NCBI GenBank assembly: GCA_037893245.1
Contig: JBAIAA010000433.1
Span: 1,426,001 to 1,490,000 of the forward strand
From: Crossaster papposus
Taxonomy: Eukaryota > Echinodermata > Asteroidea > Velatida > Solasteridae
DNA length: 64,000 bases
Reading direction: 5' to 3'
Below, in pieces: positions 44,784-56,658 of the stretch. How positions within the stretch are numbered: position 1 is the stretch's first letter; the number at the start of each line of letters is the position of its first letter. Below the pieces are notes generated by a model, which saw only the letters and a program-made list of their open reading frames with translations, was not told the origin of the DNA and did not search any database. A program made the position numbers and the translations under genes.

Positions 44784-45327
44784 GGGATGTGTTATAGACA
44801 AAAATTAAGATGACATCACGATGACGTCATCGGGTGTCATGTGACGTCACATTAAAGGCGCAGTTTTCCCTATAGGTTTTGTATACGTTTTTCGTCAGAC
44901 TATTGAATTTGACACTTTGGTAAATCCAATGGACTCGAGACTTAGTACACACCTCGACCACCATCTCTAGGAGGGCCACAAGGATAATCGTCATGATGAC
45001 GTCATCGTGGGTCATGTGACGTCACTTTAAAGGTGTAGTTTTTAAGACCCTCTATCTCTGGAAGTAAAGGTCTGATTGGGGTCAAACTTGGTATGCAAGT
45101 ATTCCAGGATGTGTTATAGACGAAAATTAAGATGACGTCATGACGACGTCATCGTGGGCCATGTGACGTCACATTAAAGGTGCAGCTTTCCCAATAGGAT
45201 TTGTACACGTATTTTTCAACCAATTAACTTGGGTAAATCAGATCGATTTCAGACTTGGCACACACATAATAAAGGTCATCTTAGACACCCGAAACAGCTC
45301 TGTGTTTGTCCACAAACACATTTCTAG
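44784..45327 (+). mobile_element. Helitron-like module 1 (5' end missing)
   Basis: It starts inside a unit (GGATGTGTTATAGAC) directly after the satellite and contains three minisatellite units with ATGACGTCAT and ATGTGACGTCACATTAAAGG. It ends with CGAAACAGCT, the TGTGTTTGT/ACAAACACA hairpin and CTAG at 45,324-45,327, the layout of a Helitron/Helentron 3' terminus. Confidence 0.7.
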
Positions 45328-45377
45328 TTTTTTTAGCTGTTTCGGTTTTTCACCGAAACAGCTTTTGTTTTCGTTAA

Positions 45378-45409
<32 letters not shown>

Positions 45410-45871
45410 CCACTTTTAGACTTTTTCCCATAGGATTTGTACACGTTTTTTCAGCCAATACACTTTGACACTTTGGTAAATCCGATCGACTTGAGACTTG
45501 GCATACATTTAGACAACCACCCAAAGACGGTCCTAGAAGAAATTCGTCGCGATTACGTCATTCAAGGTCATTCTTCAGAAATCAATATAAAATCAACTGT
45601 AAGAGATCCGATTTAGATTTTTACAGTAATTGATAGAATAATCTATGGTCTTCATATTTCGTATACCATGCAAAATAATTTGACCCTTCCTTCCGGTCTA
45701 AACCGGAAGTGCCTGAAAATTAACCGTGAGAGGTATGATCAATTACTTTCTTTTTCAATTTTTATTTTGTATACAATGAAAATTAAATGAACAGAATCAT
45801 AAATGTAATGAACAATGAACAAAAAATGCGAAAAAGCCATATGCTCTGTTCATAGAACAGACATATTTCTA
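45328..45871 (+). mobile_element. Helitron-like module 2
   Basis: A 5' AGCTGTTTCGG hairpin starts at 45,335, followed by GTTTTCGTTAAAG, a 34-base T-rich tract and one minisatellite unit. About 290 bp of other sequence follows. It ends with a different hairpin (TCTGTTC/GAACAGA, 45,845-45,861) and CATATTTCTA, a variant 3' terminus. Confidence 0.6.
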
Positions 45872-46896
45872 TTTTTTTTTTTTTTTTTTTCCCCCTCTGT
45901 TTCAGACTCTTCTGTATAGGGTTTGTACACGTGTTTCTTCTGCCAATACACTTTGACACTTTAATAAATCCGATCTATTTGAAACTTGGCATACACTTAG
46001 ACTACCACCCACAGATGGTCCTAGAAGAAATTCGTAACGATTACGTCATTCATGGTCACGTGACGTCACGTTAAAGGTGCAATTTTTTCCCATAGGTTTT
46101 GTACACGTTTTCCTTCAGACTATTGACTTTGACACTTCGGTACATCCGATTGACTTTAGACTTAGTACACAACTCAACCACTATCCTCAGGAGGGCCAAG
46201 AGAAAAATCGTCATGATGACGTCATCGGGGGTCATGTGACGTCACATTAAAGGTGCAGTTTGTAGGACCCTCTATCTCTGGAAGTACAAGTCCGATTGGG
46301 GTCAAACTTGGTATTCATGTATTCCAGGATGACTTATAGACGAAAATTAAAATGACATCATGATGACGTCATTGGGTGTCATTTGACGTCAAATTAAAGG
46401 TCAAATTCTTTCCATACGATTTGTACACGGTTTTTTTTAACCAATATATCTTTGGCACTTTAGTTTATTCGATCGACTTTAGACTTGGAACACACTTAGA
46501 CCACCCCAATATTGAAAGGAGGGTCAAGAGGAAAATCGCCATGATGACATCATCGGGGGTCATGTGACGTCACATTAAAGGTCCAGTTTTTAAGACCCTC
46601 TATCTCTGGAAGTACAGGTCCGATTGGGGTCAAACTTGGTATTCATGTATTCCAGGATGACTTATAGACGAAAATTAAAATGACATGATGACGTCATCGG
46701 GTGTCATGTGACGTCACATTAAAGGTCAAATTCTTCCCATATGATTTGTACACGTTGTTTTTTCAACCAATATATCTTTGGCACTTTGGTTTATTCGATC
46801 GACTTTAGACTTGGAACACACTGAGACCACCCCAATATTGAAAGTCATTTTAGACATGCGAAACAGCTCTGTGTTTGTCCACAAACACATTTCTAG
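45872..46896 (+). mobile_element. Helitron-like module 3
   Basis: It begins with a T tract and no 5' hairpin. It carries six or so minisatellite units of both types (CTTGGCATACACTTAGA type and CCTCTATCTCTGGAAGTACA type), each closed by a GTGACGTCACNTTAAAGGT block. It ends with the standard 3' hairpin and CTAG at 46,893-46,896. Confidence 0.7.
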
Positions 46897-46952
46897 TTTC
46901 TTTTTAGCTGTTTCGGTTTTTCACCGAAACAGCTTTTGTTTTCGTTAAAGTT

Positions 46953-46999
<47 letters not shown>

Positions 47000-47707
47000 C
47001 CACTTTCAGACTTTTTCCCATAGGATTTGTACACGTTTTTTCAGCCAATACACTTTGACACTTTGGTAAATCCGATGGACTTGAGACTTGGCATATACTT
47101 AGACAACCACCCAAAGACGGTCCTAGAAGAAATTCGTCGCGATTACGCCATTCAAGGTCACGTGACTTTGCGTTAAAGGTTAAATTTTTCCCATAGGTTT
47201 TGTACACGTTTTTCTTCACACTATTGACTTTGACACTTTGGTACATCCGACCGACTTGAAACTTGGCATACACTTAGAACATCACCCACAGATGGTCTTG
47301 GAAGTAATTCGGCACGATTGCGTCATTCAAGGTCACGTAACGTCAAGTTAAAGTTTCAATTTTTTCCCCCATAGGTTTTGTACACGTTTTTCTTTAGACT
47401 ATGACTTCGACACTTTCGTAAATTTGATCGACTTGAGACTTGGCACACACTTAGAACATCACTCATATATGGTTCTGGAAGAAATTCGGCACGATTGCGT
47501 CATTCAAGGTCACGTGACGTCACGTTAAAGGTTCAATTTGTCCCCCATAGGTTTTGTACACGTTTTTCTTTAGACTATTGACTTTGACACTTTCGTAAAT
47601 TTGATCGACTTGAGACTTGGCACACACATAGACCACCACACACACATATTGAAAATAATGTAAGACACTCGAAACAGCTCTGTGTTTGTCCACAAACACA
47701 TGTCTAG
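46897..47707 (+). mobile_element. Helitron-like module 4
   Basis: It has both ends: the AGCTGTTTCGG hairpin from 46,906 and a terminal hairpin with CTAG at 47,704-47,707. The 5' T-rich tract is ~48 bases. The units are all of the AGACTTGGCATACACTTAGA type. At ~810 bp it is one of the more complete modules. Confidence 0.75.
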
Positions 47708-49035
47708 TTCTTTTTTGTCATCTCCCCCATAGGATTTGTACACGTTTTTTTCAGCCAATACACTTTGACACTTTGGTAAATCCGATCGACTTGAAACTTG
47801 GCATATACTTAGACAACCACCCAAGGACAGTCCTAGAACAAATTCGTCGCGATTCCATCATTCAAGGTCACGTGACGTCATGTTAAAGGTACAATTTTCC
47901 CCATAGGTTTTGTACACGTTTTTCTTCAAGCTATTGACTTTGACACTTTGATGAATCCGTTCGACTTAAGACTTAGCATACACTTAGAACACCACCCACA
48001 GATGGTCCTGGACGAAATTCGGCACGATTTGCGTTATTCAAGGTCACGTGACGTGACGTTAAAGGTGTACATTTTGTTCCCATAGGGTTTGTACACGTTT
48101 GTCTTCAGACTATTGACTTTGACACTTTCGTACATTTGATCGATTCGAGACTTAGCACACATCTCGACCACCATCCCCAGGAGGGCCAAGGGGAAAATCG
48201 TCATAATGACGTCATCGTGGGTCATGTGACGTAACATTAAAGGTGCAGTTTTTAGGACCCTCTATCTCTGGAAGTACAGGTCCGATTGGGGTCAAACTTG
48301 GTATTCATGTATTCCAGGATGAGTTATAGACAAAAATTAGATGACATTATGATGACGTCATCGGGTGTCATGTGACGTCACATTAAAGGTGCAGTTTTTA
48401 GGACCCTCTATCTCTGGAAGTACAGGTCCGATTGGGGTCAAACTTGGTATTCATGTATTCCACGATGAGTTATAGACAAAAATTAGATGACATTATGATG
48501 ACGTCATCGGGTGTCATGTGACGTCACATTAAAGGTGCAGTTTATAGGACCCTCTATCTCTGGAAGTACAGGTCCGATTGGGGTCAAACTTGGTATTCAT
48601 GTATTCCACGATGAGTTATAGACAAAAATTAAGATGACATTATGATGACGTCATCGGGTGTCATGTGACGTCACATTAAAGGTGTAGTTTTTAAGACTCT
48701 ATATCTCTGGAAGTACAAGTACAATTAGGGTCAAACTTGGTATTCAGGTATTCCGGGATGTGTTATAGACGACAATTGAGTTGACGTCATGATGACGTCA
48801 TCAGGTGTCATGTGATGACGTCATGATGACGTCATCAGGTGTCATGTGATGTCACATTAAAGGTGTAGTTTTCCCCATAGGATTTGTACACGTTTTTTGC
48901 AACCAAGATATATTTGGCACTTTGGTAAATCCGATCGACTTCAGATTTGGTACACACATAGACCACCACTCACATATTCAAAGTCATTTTAGACATGCGA
49001 AACAGCTCTGTGTTTGTCCACAAACACATTTCTAG
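47708..49035 (+). mobile_element. Helitron-like module 5
   Basis: It lacks the 5' hairpin. 48,250-48,690 holds three nearly identical ~146-bp units (CCTCTATCTCTGGAAGTACA ... GTGACGTCACATTAAAGG), a fresh expansion. Near 48,782-48,850 two ATGACGTCATGATGACGTCA blocks stand in tandem. It ends with CTAG at 49,032-49,035. Confidence 0.72.
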
Positions 49036-49085
49036 TTAGCTGTTTCGGCAATTCAGCCGAAACAGCTATTGTTTTTGTTAAAGTT

Positions 49086-49117
<32 letters not shown>

Positions 49118-50459
49118 TTTCCACTTTCAGACTTTTTCTCATAGGATTTGTACACGTTTTTTCAGCCAATACACTTTGACACTTTGGTAAATCCGATCGA
49201 CTTGAGACTTGGCATACATTTAGACAACCACCCAAAGACGGTCCTAGAAGAAATTCGTCGCGATTACGCCATTCAAGGTCACGTGACTTCGCGTTAAAGG
49301 TGAAATTTTTCCCATAGGTTTTGTACACGTTTTTCTTCAGACTATTGACTTTGATACTTTAGTAAATCCGACTGACTTGAAACTTGGCATACCATTAGAA
49401 CACCAACCCTTAGATGTTCCTGAAAGACATTCGACACGATTGCGCCATTCAAGGTCACGTGACGGCACGTTAAAGGTTTAATTTTTCCTCCATAGGTTTT
49501 GTACACGTTTTTCTTTAGACTATTGACTTTGACACCTTGGTAAATCCGATGGACTTGAGACTTGGCATACACTTAGACAACCACCCAAGGACGGTCATAT
49601 AAGAAAATCGTCGCGATTACGTCATTCAAGGTCACGTGACTTCGCGTTAAAGGTGAAATTTTCCCCATAGGTTTTGTACACGTTTTTCTTCAGACTATTG
49701 ACTTTGACACTTTGTTAAATCCGATTGACACAAAACTTAGTACACACCCCAACCACCTTCCTCAGTAGGGCCAAGAGGAAAATTGTCATGATGACGTCAT
49801 CGGGGGTCATGTGACGTCACATTAAAGGTTCAGTTTTTAAGACCCTCTACCTCTGGAAGTACATGTCCGATTGGGGTCAAACTTAGTATTCAGGTATTCC
49901 AGGATGAGTTATAGACGAAAATTAAAATGTCATCATGATGACGTCATCGGGTGTCATGTGACGTCACATTAAAGGTGTAGTTTTTAGGACCCTCTATCTC
50001 TGGAAGTACATGTCCGATTAGGGTCAAACTTGGTATTCAGGTATTCCGGGATGTGTTATAGACAAACATTAAGATGATATCACGATGACGTCATCGGGTG
50101 TCACATGACGTCACATCAAAGGTGTAGTTTTTAGGACCCTCTATCTCTGGAAGTACATGTCCGATTGGGGTCATACTTGGTATGCAAGTAATCGGGGATG
50201 TGTTATAGACGAAAATTAAGATGACGTAATTATGACATCATCGTGGGTCATGTTACGTCACATTAAAGGTGTAGTTTTCCCCAAAGGATTTGTCCACGTT
50301 TTTTTTCAACCAATATATCTTTGGCACTTGGGTAAATCAGATTGACTTCAGATTTGCGACACACTTAGACCACCACCCACTTCTTACAAAACAAATTAAT
50401 AAATAAATAAAAATTAGACACCCGAAACAGCTCTGTGTTTGTCCACAAACACATTTCTA
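49036..50459 (+). mobile_element. Helitron-like module 6
   Basis: It begins two bases (TT) after the previous CTAG with AGCTGTTTCGG (49,038), so the join reads CTAG-TT-AGCTG with nothing else between. It contains a ~40-base T-rich tract and seven or more CRE-bearing units, and ends with the usual hairpin and a CTAT variant of the terminus. Confidence 0.75.
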
Positions 50460-51476
50460 TTTTTTTTTTTTTTTTCTTTTTCAGCATTTTCTCCATAGGA
50501 TTTGCACACGTTTGTTCAGACAATACACTTTGACACTTTGGTAAATCCGATAGACTTGAGACTTGGCATACACTTAGACAACCAACCAAGGACGGTCCTA
50601 GAAGAAATTCGTCGCGATTACGTCATTCAAGGTCACGTGACGTCATGTTAAAGGTAAAATTTTCCCCATAGGTTTTGTACACGTTTTTCTTCAGACTCTT
50701 GACTTTGACACTTTGGTATATCCGACCGACTTGAAACGTGGTATATACTTAGAACACCACCCACAGATGGCTCTTGAAGAAATTCGGTACGATTGCATCA
50801 TTCAAGGTCACGTGACGTGACGTTAAAGGTGCAATTTTTTTCCCCATAGGGTTTGTACACGTTTTTCTTCAGACTATTGACTTTGACACTTTCGTAGACT
50901 TGATCGACTTGAGACTTAGCACACACCTCGACCACCATCTCCAGGAGGGCCAAGGGTAAAATCTTCATGATGACGTCATCGGGGGGTCACGGCACGTCAC
51001 ATTAAAGGTTCAGTTTTTAGGACCCGCTATCTCTGGAAGTACAGGTCTGATTGGGGTCAAACTTGGTATGCAAGTATTCCAGGGTGTGTTATAGACGAAA
51101 AATAAAATGACATCATGATGACGTCATCGTGGGTCATGTGACGTCACATTAAAAGTCCAGTTTTTAGGACCCTCTATCTCTAGAAGTACATGTCCGATTG
51201 GGGTCAAACTTGGTATGCAAGTATTCCAGGATGTGTTACAGACGAAAATTAAGATGACATCATGATGACATCATCGGGTATCATGTGACGTCACATTAAA
51301 GGTTCAAATTTCCCCATAGGATTTGTACACGTTTTTTTAACTAATATATATTTGGCACTTGTGTAAATCCAATCGACTTCAGACTTGGCACACACATAGA
51401 CCACCACACACACATATATTGAAAGTAACGTTAGACAATCGAAACAGCTCTGTGTTTGTCCACAAACATATGTCTA
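50460..51476 (+). mobile_element. Helitron-like module 7
   Basis: A T tract takes the place of the 5' hairpin. It holds mixed-type minisatellite units and ends CGAAACAGCT, hairpin, GTCTA (51,474-51,476). Confidence 0.68.
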
Positions 51477-52359
51477 TTTTTTTTTTTTTTTTTTTTTTTT
51501 TTTTCCACTTTCAGTGTTTTTACCCATAGGATTTACACACGTTTGTTCTGCCAATACACTTTGGCACTTTGCTAAATCCAATCGACTTGAGACTTGGTAT
51601 ACACTTAGACCTCCACCCACAGATGGTCCTAGAAGAAATTTGGCTCGATTGCGTCATTCAAGGTCACGTGACGTCACGTTAAAGGTTTAATTTTCCCCAT
51701 AGGTTTTGTACACGTTTTTCTTCAGACTATTGACTTTGGCACTTCGGTAAATCCGACCGACTTGAAACTTGGCATACACTTAGAATACCACCCCCAAATG
51801 TTTCTGAAATAAATATGGCACGATTGCGTCATTCAAGGTCACGTGACGTGAAATTAAAGGTGCATTTTTTTTCCCCATAGGGTTTGTACACGTTTTTCTT
51901 TAGACTATTGACTTTGACACTTTCGTGAATTTTATCGACTTTAGACTTAGCACATAACTCGACCACCCTCACCAGGAGGGCCAAGGGAAAAATCGTAATA
52001 ATGACGTCATCGTGGGTCATGTGACGTCACATTAAAGGTTTAGTTTTAAGGACCCTCTATCTCTAGAAGTACATGTCCGATTGGGGTCAAACTTGGTATG
52101 CAAGTATTCCAGGATGTGTTACAGACGAAAATTAAGATGACATCATGATGACATCATCGGGTATCATGTGACGTCACATTAAAGGTTCAATTTTTCTCCA
52201 TAGGATTTGTACATGTTTTTTTCAACTATTTTATCTTTTGCACTTGTGTAAATCCAATCGACTTCAGACTTGGCACACACATAGACCTATAGCACACATA
52301 TTGAAAGTAACGTTAGACAGTCGAAACAGCTCTGTGTTTGTCCACAAACACATGTCTAG
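51477..52359 (+). mobile_element. Helitron-like module 8 (has an inverted twin)
   Basis: A T tract and then units beginning CATAGGATTTACACACG. It ends with CTAG at 52,356-52,359. Almost the whole module is repeated in reverse complement at 55,128-55,985 with few differences. Confidence 0.75.
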
Positions 52360-53381
52360 TTTTTTTTTTTTTTCCTTCTGTTTCAGACTATTTTCCATAG
52401 GATTTGTACACGTATTTTTTTCAGCCAGTACACTTTGGCACTTTGGTAGATCCGATCGACTTGAGACTTTGCATACTCTAAGACCACCACCCACAGATAG
52501 TCCTAGAAGAAATTCGTAACGATTACGTCATTCATGGTCACGTGACGTCACGTTAAAGGTGCAATTTTTTCCCATAGGTTTTGTACACGTTTTTCTTCAG
52601 ACTATTGACTTTGACACTTTGGTAAATCCGATTGACTTTAGACTTAATATAAACCTCAACCACCATCCTCAGGAGGGCCAAGAAGAAAATCGTCATGATT
52701 ACGTCATCGGGGGTCATGTGACGTCACGTTAAAGGTGCAGTTTTTAGGCCCCTTTATCTCTGGAAGTACAGGTCCGATTGGGGTCAAACTTGGTATTCAT
52801 GTATTCCAGGATGAGTTATAGACAAAAATTAGATGACATTATGATGACGTCATCGGGTGTCATGTGACGTCACATTAAAGGTGCAGTTTATAGGACCCTC
52901 TATCTCTGGAAGTACAGCTCCGATTGGGGTCAAACTTGGTATTCATGTATTCCAGGATGAGTTATAGACAAAAATTAAGATGACATTATGATGACGTCAT
53001 CGGGTGTCATGTGACGTCACATTAAAGGTGCAGTTTATAGGACCCTCTATCTCTGAAAGTACATGTCCGATTCGGGTCAAACTTCTTATACAGGTATTCC
53101 GGGATGTGTTATAGACGACAATTTGGATGACGTCATGATGACGTCATCAGGTGTTATGTGATGACGTCATGATGACGTCATCAGGTGTCATGTGATGTCA
53201 CATTAAAGGTGTAGTTTTCCCCATAGGATTTGTACACGTTTTTTGCAACCAAGATATATTTGGCACTTTGGTAAATCCGATCGACTTCAAATTTGGTACA
53301 CACATAGACCACCACTCACATATTCAAAGTCATTTTAGACATGCGAAACAGCTCTGTGTTTGTCCACAAACACATTTCTAG
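52360..53381 (+). mobile_element. Helitron-like module 9
   Basis: T tract start. 52,740-53,100 repeats the expanded ~146-bp unit seen in module 5, and the doubled CRE block and 3' part also match module 5 (48,700-49,035). The two modules therefore share a recent ancestor. CTAG is at 53,378-53,381. Confidence 0.72.
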
Positions 53382-54193
53382 TTAAATTTTGTTTTTGTTT
53401 TTTTCTTTTACCTCTGTTTCAGACTTTTCTTCAGCCAATACACTTTGACACTTTGGTAAATCCGATCGACTTGAGAGTTGTCATACACTTAGACCACCAC
53501 CCAAAGATGGTCCTAGAAGAAATTCGTAACGATTACGTCATTCATGGTCACGTGACGTCACGTTAAAGGTCCAAATTTCCCCCATAGGTTTTGTACACGT
53601 TTTTCTTCAGACTATTGACTTTGACACTTTAGTAAATCCGACCGACTTGAAACTTGGTATACACTTAGAACACCATCCCCAGATGTTCCTGAAAGAAATT
53701 CGGCACAATTGCGTCATTCAAGGTCACGTGACGTCACGTTAAAGGTTCAATTTTTCCCCCATAGGTTTTGTACACGTTTTTCTTTAGACTATCGACTTTG
53801 ACACTTTCGTAAATTTGATCGACTTGAGACTTAGCACACATCTCGACCATCATCCCCAGGAGGGCCAAGAAAAACAATTGTCATAATGACGTTATCGTGG
53901 GTCATGTGACGTCACATTAAAGGTGCAGTTTTAAGGACCCCCCTATCACTGGAAGTACAGGCCCGATTGAGGTCAAGCTTGGTATGCAAGTATTTCAGGA
54001 TGTGTTAGACGAACAAATTAAGATGACATCATGATGACATTATCGGGTGTCATATGAAGTCACATTAAAGGTGCAATTTTTCCCATAGGATTTGTACACG
54101 TTTTTTTCAACTAATATATCTTTGGCACTTGTGTGAATCCAATCGACTTTAGACTTGGCACACACATAGACATGTACACAAACATATTAAAAA
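53382..54193 (+). mobile_element. Helitron-like module 10 (3' end missing)
   Basis: Plus-oriented units run to about 54,190, but the terminal CGAAACAGCT/hairpin/CTAG is absent. Instead the next 3' terminus appears in reverse complement, so this is the point where orientation flips. Confidence 0.68.
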
Positions 54194-55127
54194 CTAGACA
54201 TGTGTTTGTGGACAAACACAGAGCTGTTTCGGATGTCTAAGATAACTTTCATTATGTGTGTGCCAAGTCTGAAATCGATTGGATTTGTCAATTTTCCCAA
54301 GATATATAAGTTGAAAAATACGTGTACAAATCCTATGGGAAAAACTGCACCTTTAAAGTGACGTCACATGACACCCGATGATGTCATCATGATGTCATCT
54401 TAATTTTCGTCTATTACACATTCTGGAATACTTGCATACCAAGTTTGGCCCCAATCAGACATGTACTTCCAGAGATAGAGGGTCCTAAAATCTGCCCCTT
54501 TAATGTGACGTCACATGACACCCGATGATGTCATAATTACGTCATCCTATTTTTTGTCTATAACACATCCTCGAATACTTGCAAACCAAGTTTGACCCCA
54601 ACCGGACTTGTACTTTCAGAGTTAGACGGTCTTAAAAACTACACCTTTAATGTGACGTCACATGACACCCGATGATGTCATAATTACGTCATCTTAATTT
54701 TCGTCTATAACACATCCTCGAATACTTGCAAACCAAATTTGACCCCAATCGGACGTGTACTTCCAGAGATAGAGGGTCTTAAAAACTGCACCTTTTGTGT
54801 AACGTCACATGACCCACGATGACGTCATCATGACGATTTTTCCCCTGGACCTCCTGGGGATGGTGGTCGAGGTGTGTGCTAAGTTTCAAGTCAATCGGAT
54901 TCACCAAACTGTCAAATTAAATACGGGGGAAAATTGCACCTTTAACGTGACGTCACGTGACCAAGAATTATGTAATCGCGACGAATTTGTTCTAGGACCG
55001 TCCTTGGGTGGTTGTCTAAATGTATGCCAAGTCTCAAGTCGATCGGATTTACCAAAGTGTCAAAGTGTATTGGCAGAAAAAACGTGTACAAATCCTATGG
55101 GAAAAAGTGACCAAAAAAATAAATAAA
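54194..55127 (-). mobile_element. Helitron-like module 11, inverted
   Basis: It starts (in window coordinates) with CTAG at 54,194-54,197 and the hairpin ACAAACACA block in reverse, followed by AGCTGTTTCGG. Units run on the minus strand (AATGTGACGTCACATGACAC). It ends against the CTAG of module 12 at 55,128. Confidence 0.7.
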
Positions 55128-56057
55128 CTAGACATGTGTTTGTGGACAAACACAGAGCTGTTTCGACTGTCTAACGTTACTTTCAATATGTGTGCTATAG
55201 GTCTATGTGTGTGCCAAGTCTGAAGTCGATTGGATTTACACAAGTGCAAAAGATAAATTAGTTGAAAAAAAACATGTACAAATCCTATGGAGAAAAATTG
55301 AACCTTTAATGTGACGTCACATGATACCCGATGATGTCATCATGATGTCATCTTAATTTTCGTCTGTAACACATCCTGGAATACTTGCATACCAAGTTTG
55401 ACCCCAATCGGACATGTACTTCTAGAGATAGAGGGTCCTTAAAACTAAACCTTTAATGTGACGTCACATGACCCACGATGACGTCATTATTACGATTTTT
55501 CCCTTGGCCCTCCTGGTGATGGTGGTCGAGTTATGTGCTAAGTCTGAAGTCGATAAAATTCACGAAAGTGTCAAAGTCAATAGTCTAAAGAAAAACGTGT
55601 ACAAACCCTATGGGGAAAAAGATTGCACCTTTAACTTCACGTCACGTGACCTTGAATGACGCAATCGTGCCATATTTATTTCAGAAACATCTGGGGGTGG
55701 TATTCTAAGTGTATGCCAAGTTTCAAGTCGGTCGGATTTACCGAAGTGCCAAAGCCAATAGTCTGAAGAAAAACGTGTACAAAACCTATGGGGAAAATTA
55801 AACCTTTAACGTGACGTCACGTGACCTTGAATGACGCAATCGAGCCAAATTTCTTCTAGGACCATCTGTGGGTGGAGGTCTAAGTGTATACCAAGTCTCA
55901 AGTCGATTGGATTTAGCAAAGTGCCAAAGTGTATTGGCAGAACAAACGTGTGTAAATCCTATGGGTAAAAACACTAAAAGTGGAAAAAAAAAACAAAAAA
56001 AAAAAAAAAACTTTAACGAAAACAAAAGCTGTTTCGGTGAAAAACCGAAACAGCTAA

Positions 56058-56089
<32 letters not shown>

Positions 56090-56131
56090 AACGAAAACAA
56101 AAGCTGTTTCGGCTGAAAGGCCGAAACAGCT
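55128..56131 (-). mobile_element. Helitron-like module 12, inverted, with a duplicated 5' end
   Basis: CTAG is at 55,128-55,131 and the body is the inverted twin of module 8. Its 5' end is doubled: hairpins at 56,027-56,055 and 56,102-56,131, each followed (minus strand) by GTTTTCGTTAAA and a poly-T tract. Unlike module 8 it retains the 5' hairpin, so it shows what the full 5' end of this subfamily looks like. Confidence 0.75.
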
Positions 56132-56185
56132 AATAATGTTAGACACTCGAAACAGCTCTGTGTTTGTCCACAAACACATGCCTAG
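56132..56185 (+). mobile_element. Isolated plus-strand 3' terminus of the Helitron-like family
   Basis: TTAGACACTCGAAACAGCTC, the TGTGTTTGT/ACAAACACA hairpin and CTAG (56,182-56,185) close the whole array. With the inverted modules before it, this gives the block plus-oriented ends on the outside. Confidence 0.75.
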
Positions 56186-56658
56186 TTTCATTTGTATTGG
56201 TTTTGGTAATCATATAAAACATAAATTTTCTCGCACTGCGCTTACTGTCATGCGAGCCGCCATTTTGTTCTGGTTTATCGGTACACATGAGATAATGAGA
56301 TAGTGTCTGTACAATCAGTACGCGAAGCCCGACCGATAGCGGACCTGCACGCGCAAGGAATGCAAGTGAACCCTTGTGTGTACGGCATAGTGCATACAAA
56401 ATGTGAACTAAAGTAGGCTCAAAATCATACGGCGAAGTACCTGATGCCATATTTACTAGCTCACAGAAAACACAACAATAAACGATAGTTTGTGGCGCGT
56501 CAAGTCGATATTCTGCACAGAAATGCAATACATGTACTCGCAATAGTCGGGCGCGGTACAACATACGTATGCACAATGTAGTTGGCCGCGTCAAGGTAGG
56601 ATACCAGTGCGAACAACACGCAATAAAGCGATGTGCATTGAGGTGCAGACACTACGTC
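56186..56658. other. No gene seen
   Basis: Mixed sequence between the Helitron-like array and the large inverted-repeat element. A minus-strand open frame of ~150 codons (56,139-56,594) starts in repeat DNA and has no domain signature. Confidence 0.4.

Noticed and set aside
45238-55660. Many short, similar open frames in the CRE block (MTHDDVI..., YAKSQVDRIYQSVKV..., and Lys-run versions)
   Set aside because: They are the same minisatellite units read through; the Lys runs are poly-T tracts on the other strand. Similarity among them reflects DNA repetition.
44784-56185. A genuine promoter or enhancer of a nearby gene
   Set aside because: CRE sites are abundant but no gene is recognised nearby and the sites are part of repeat units; regulatory function is only a hypothesis.
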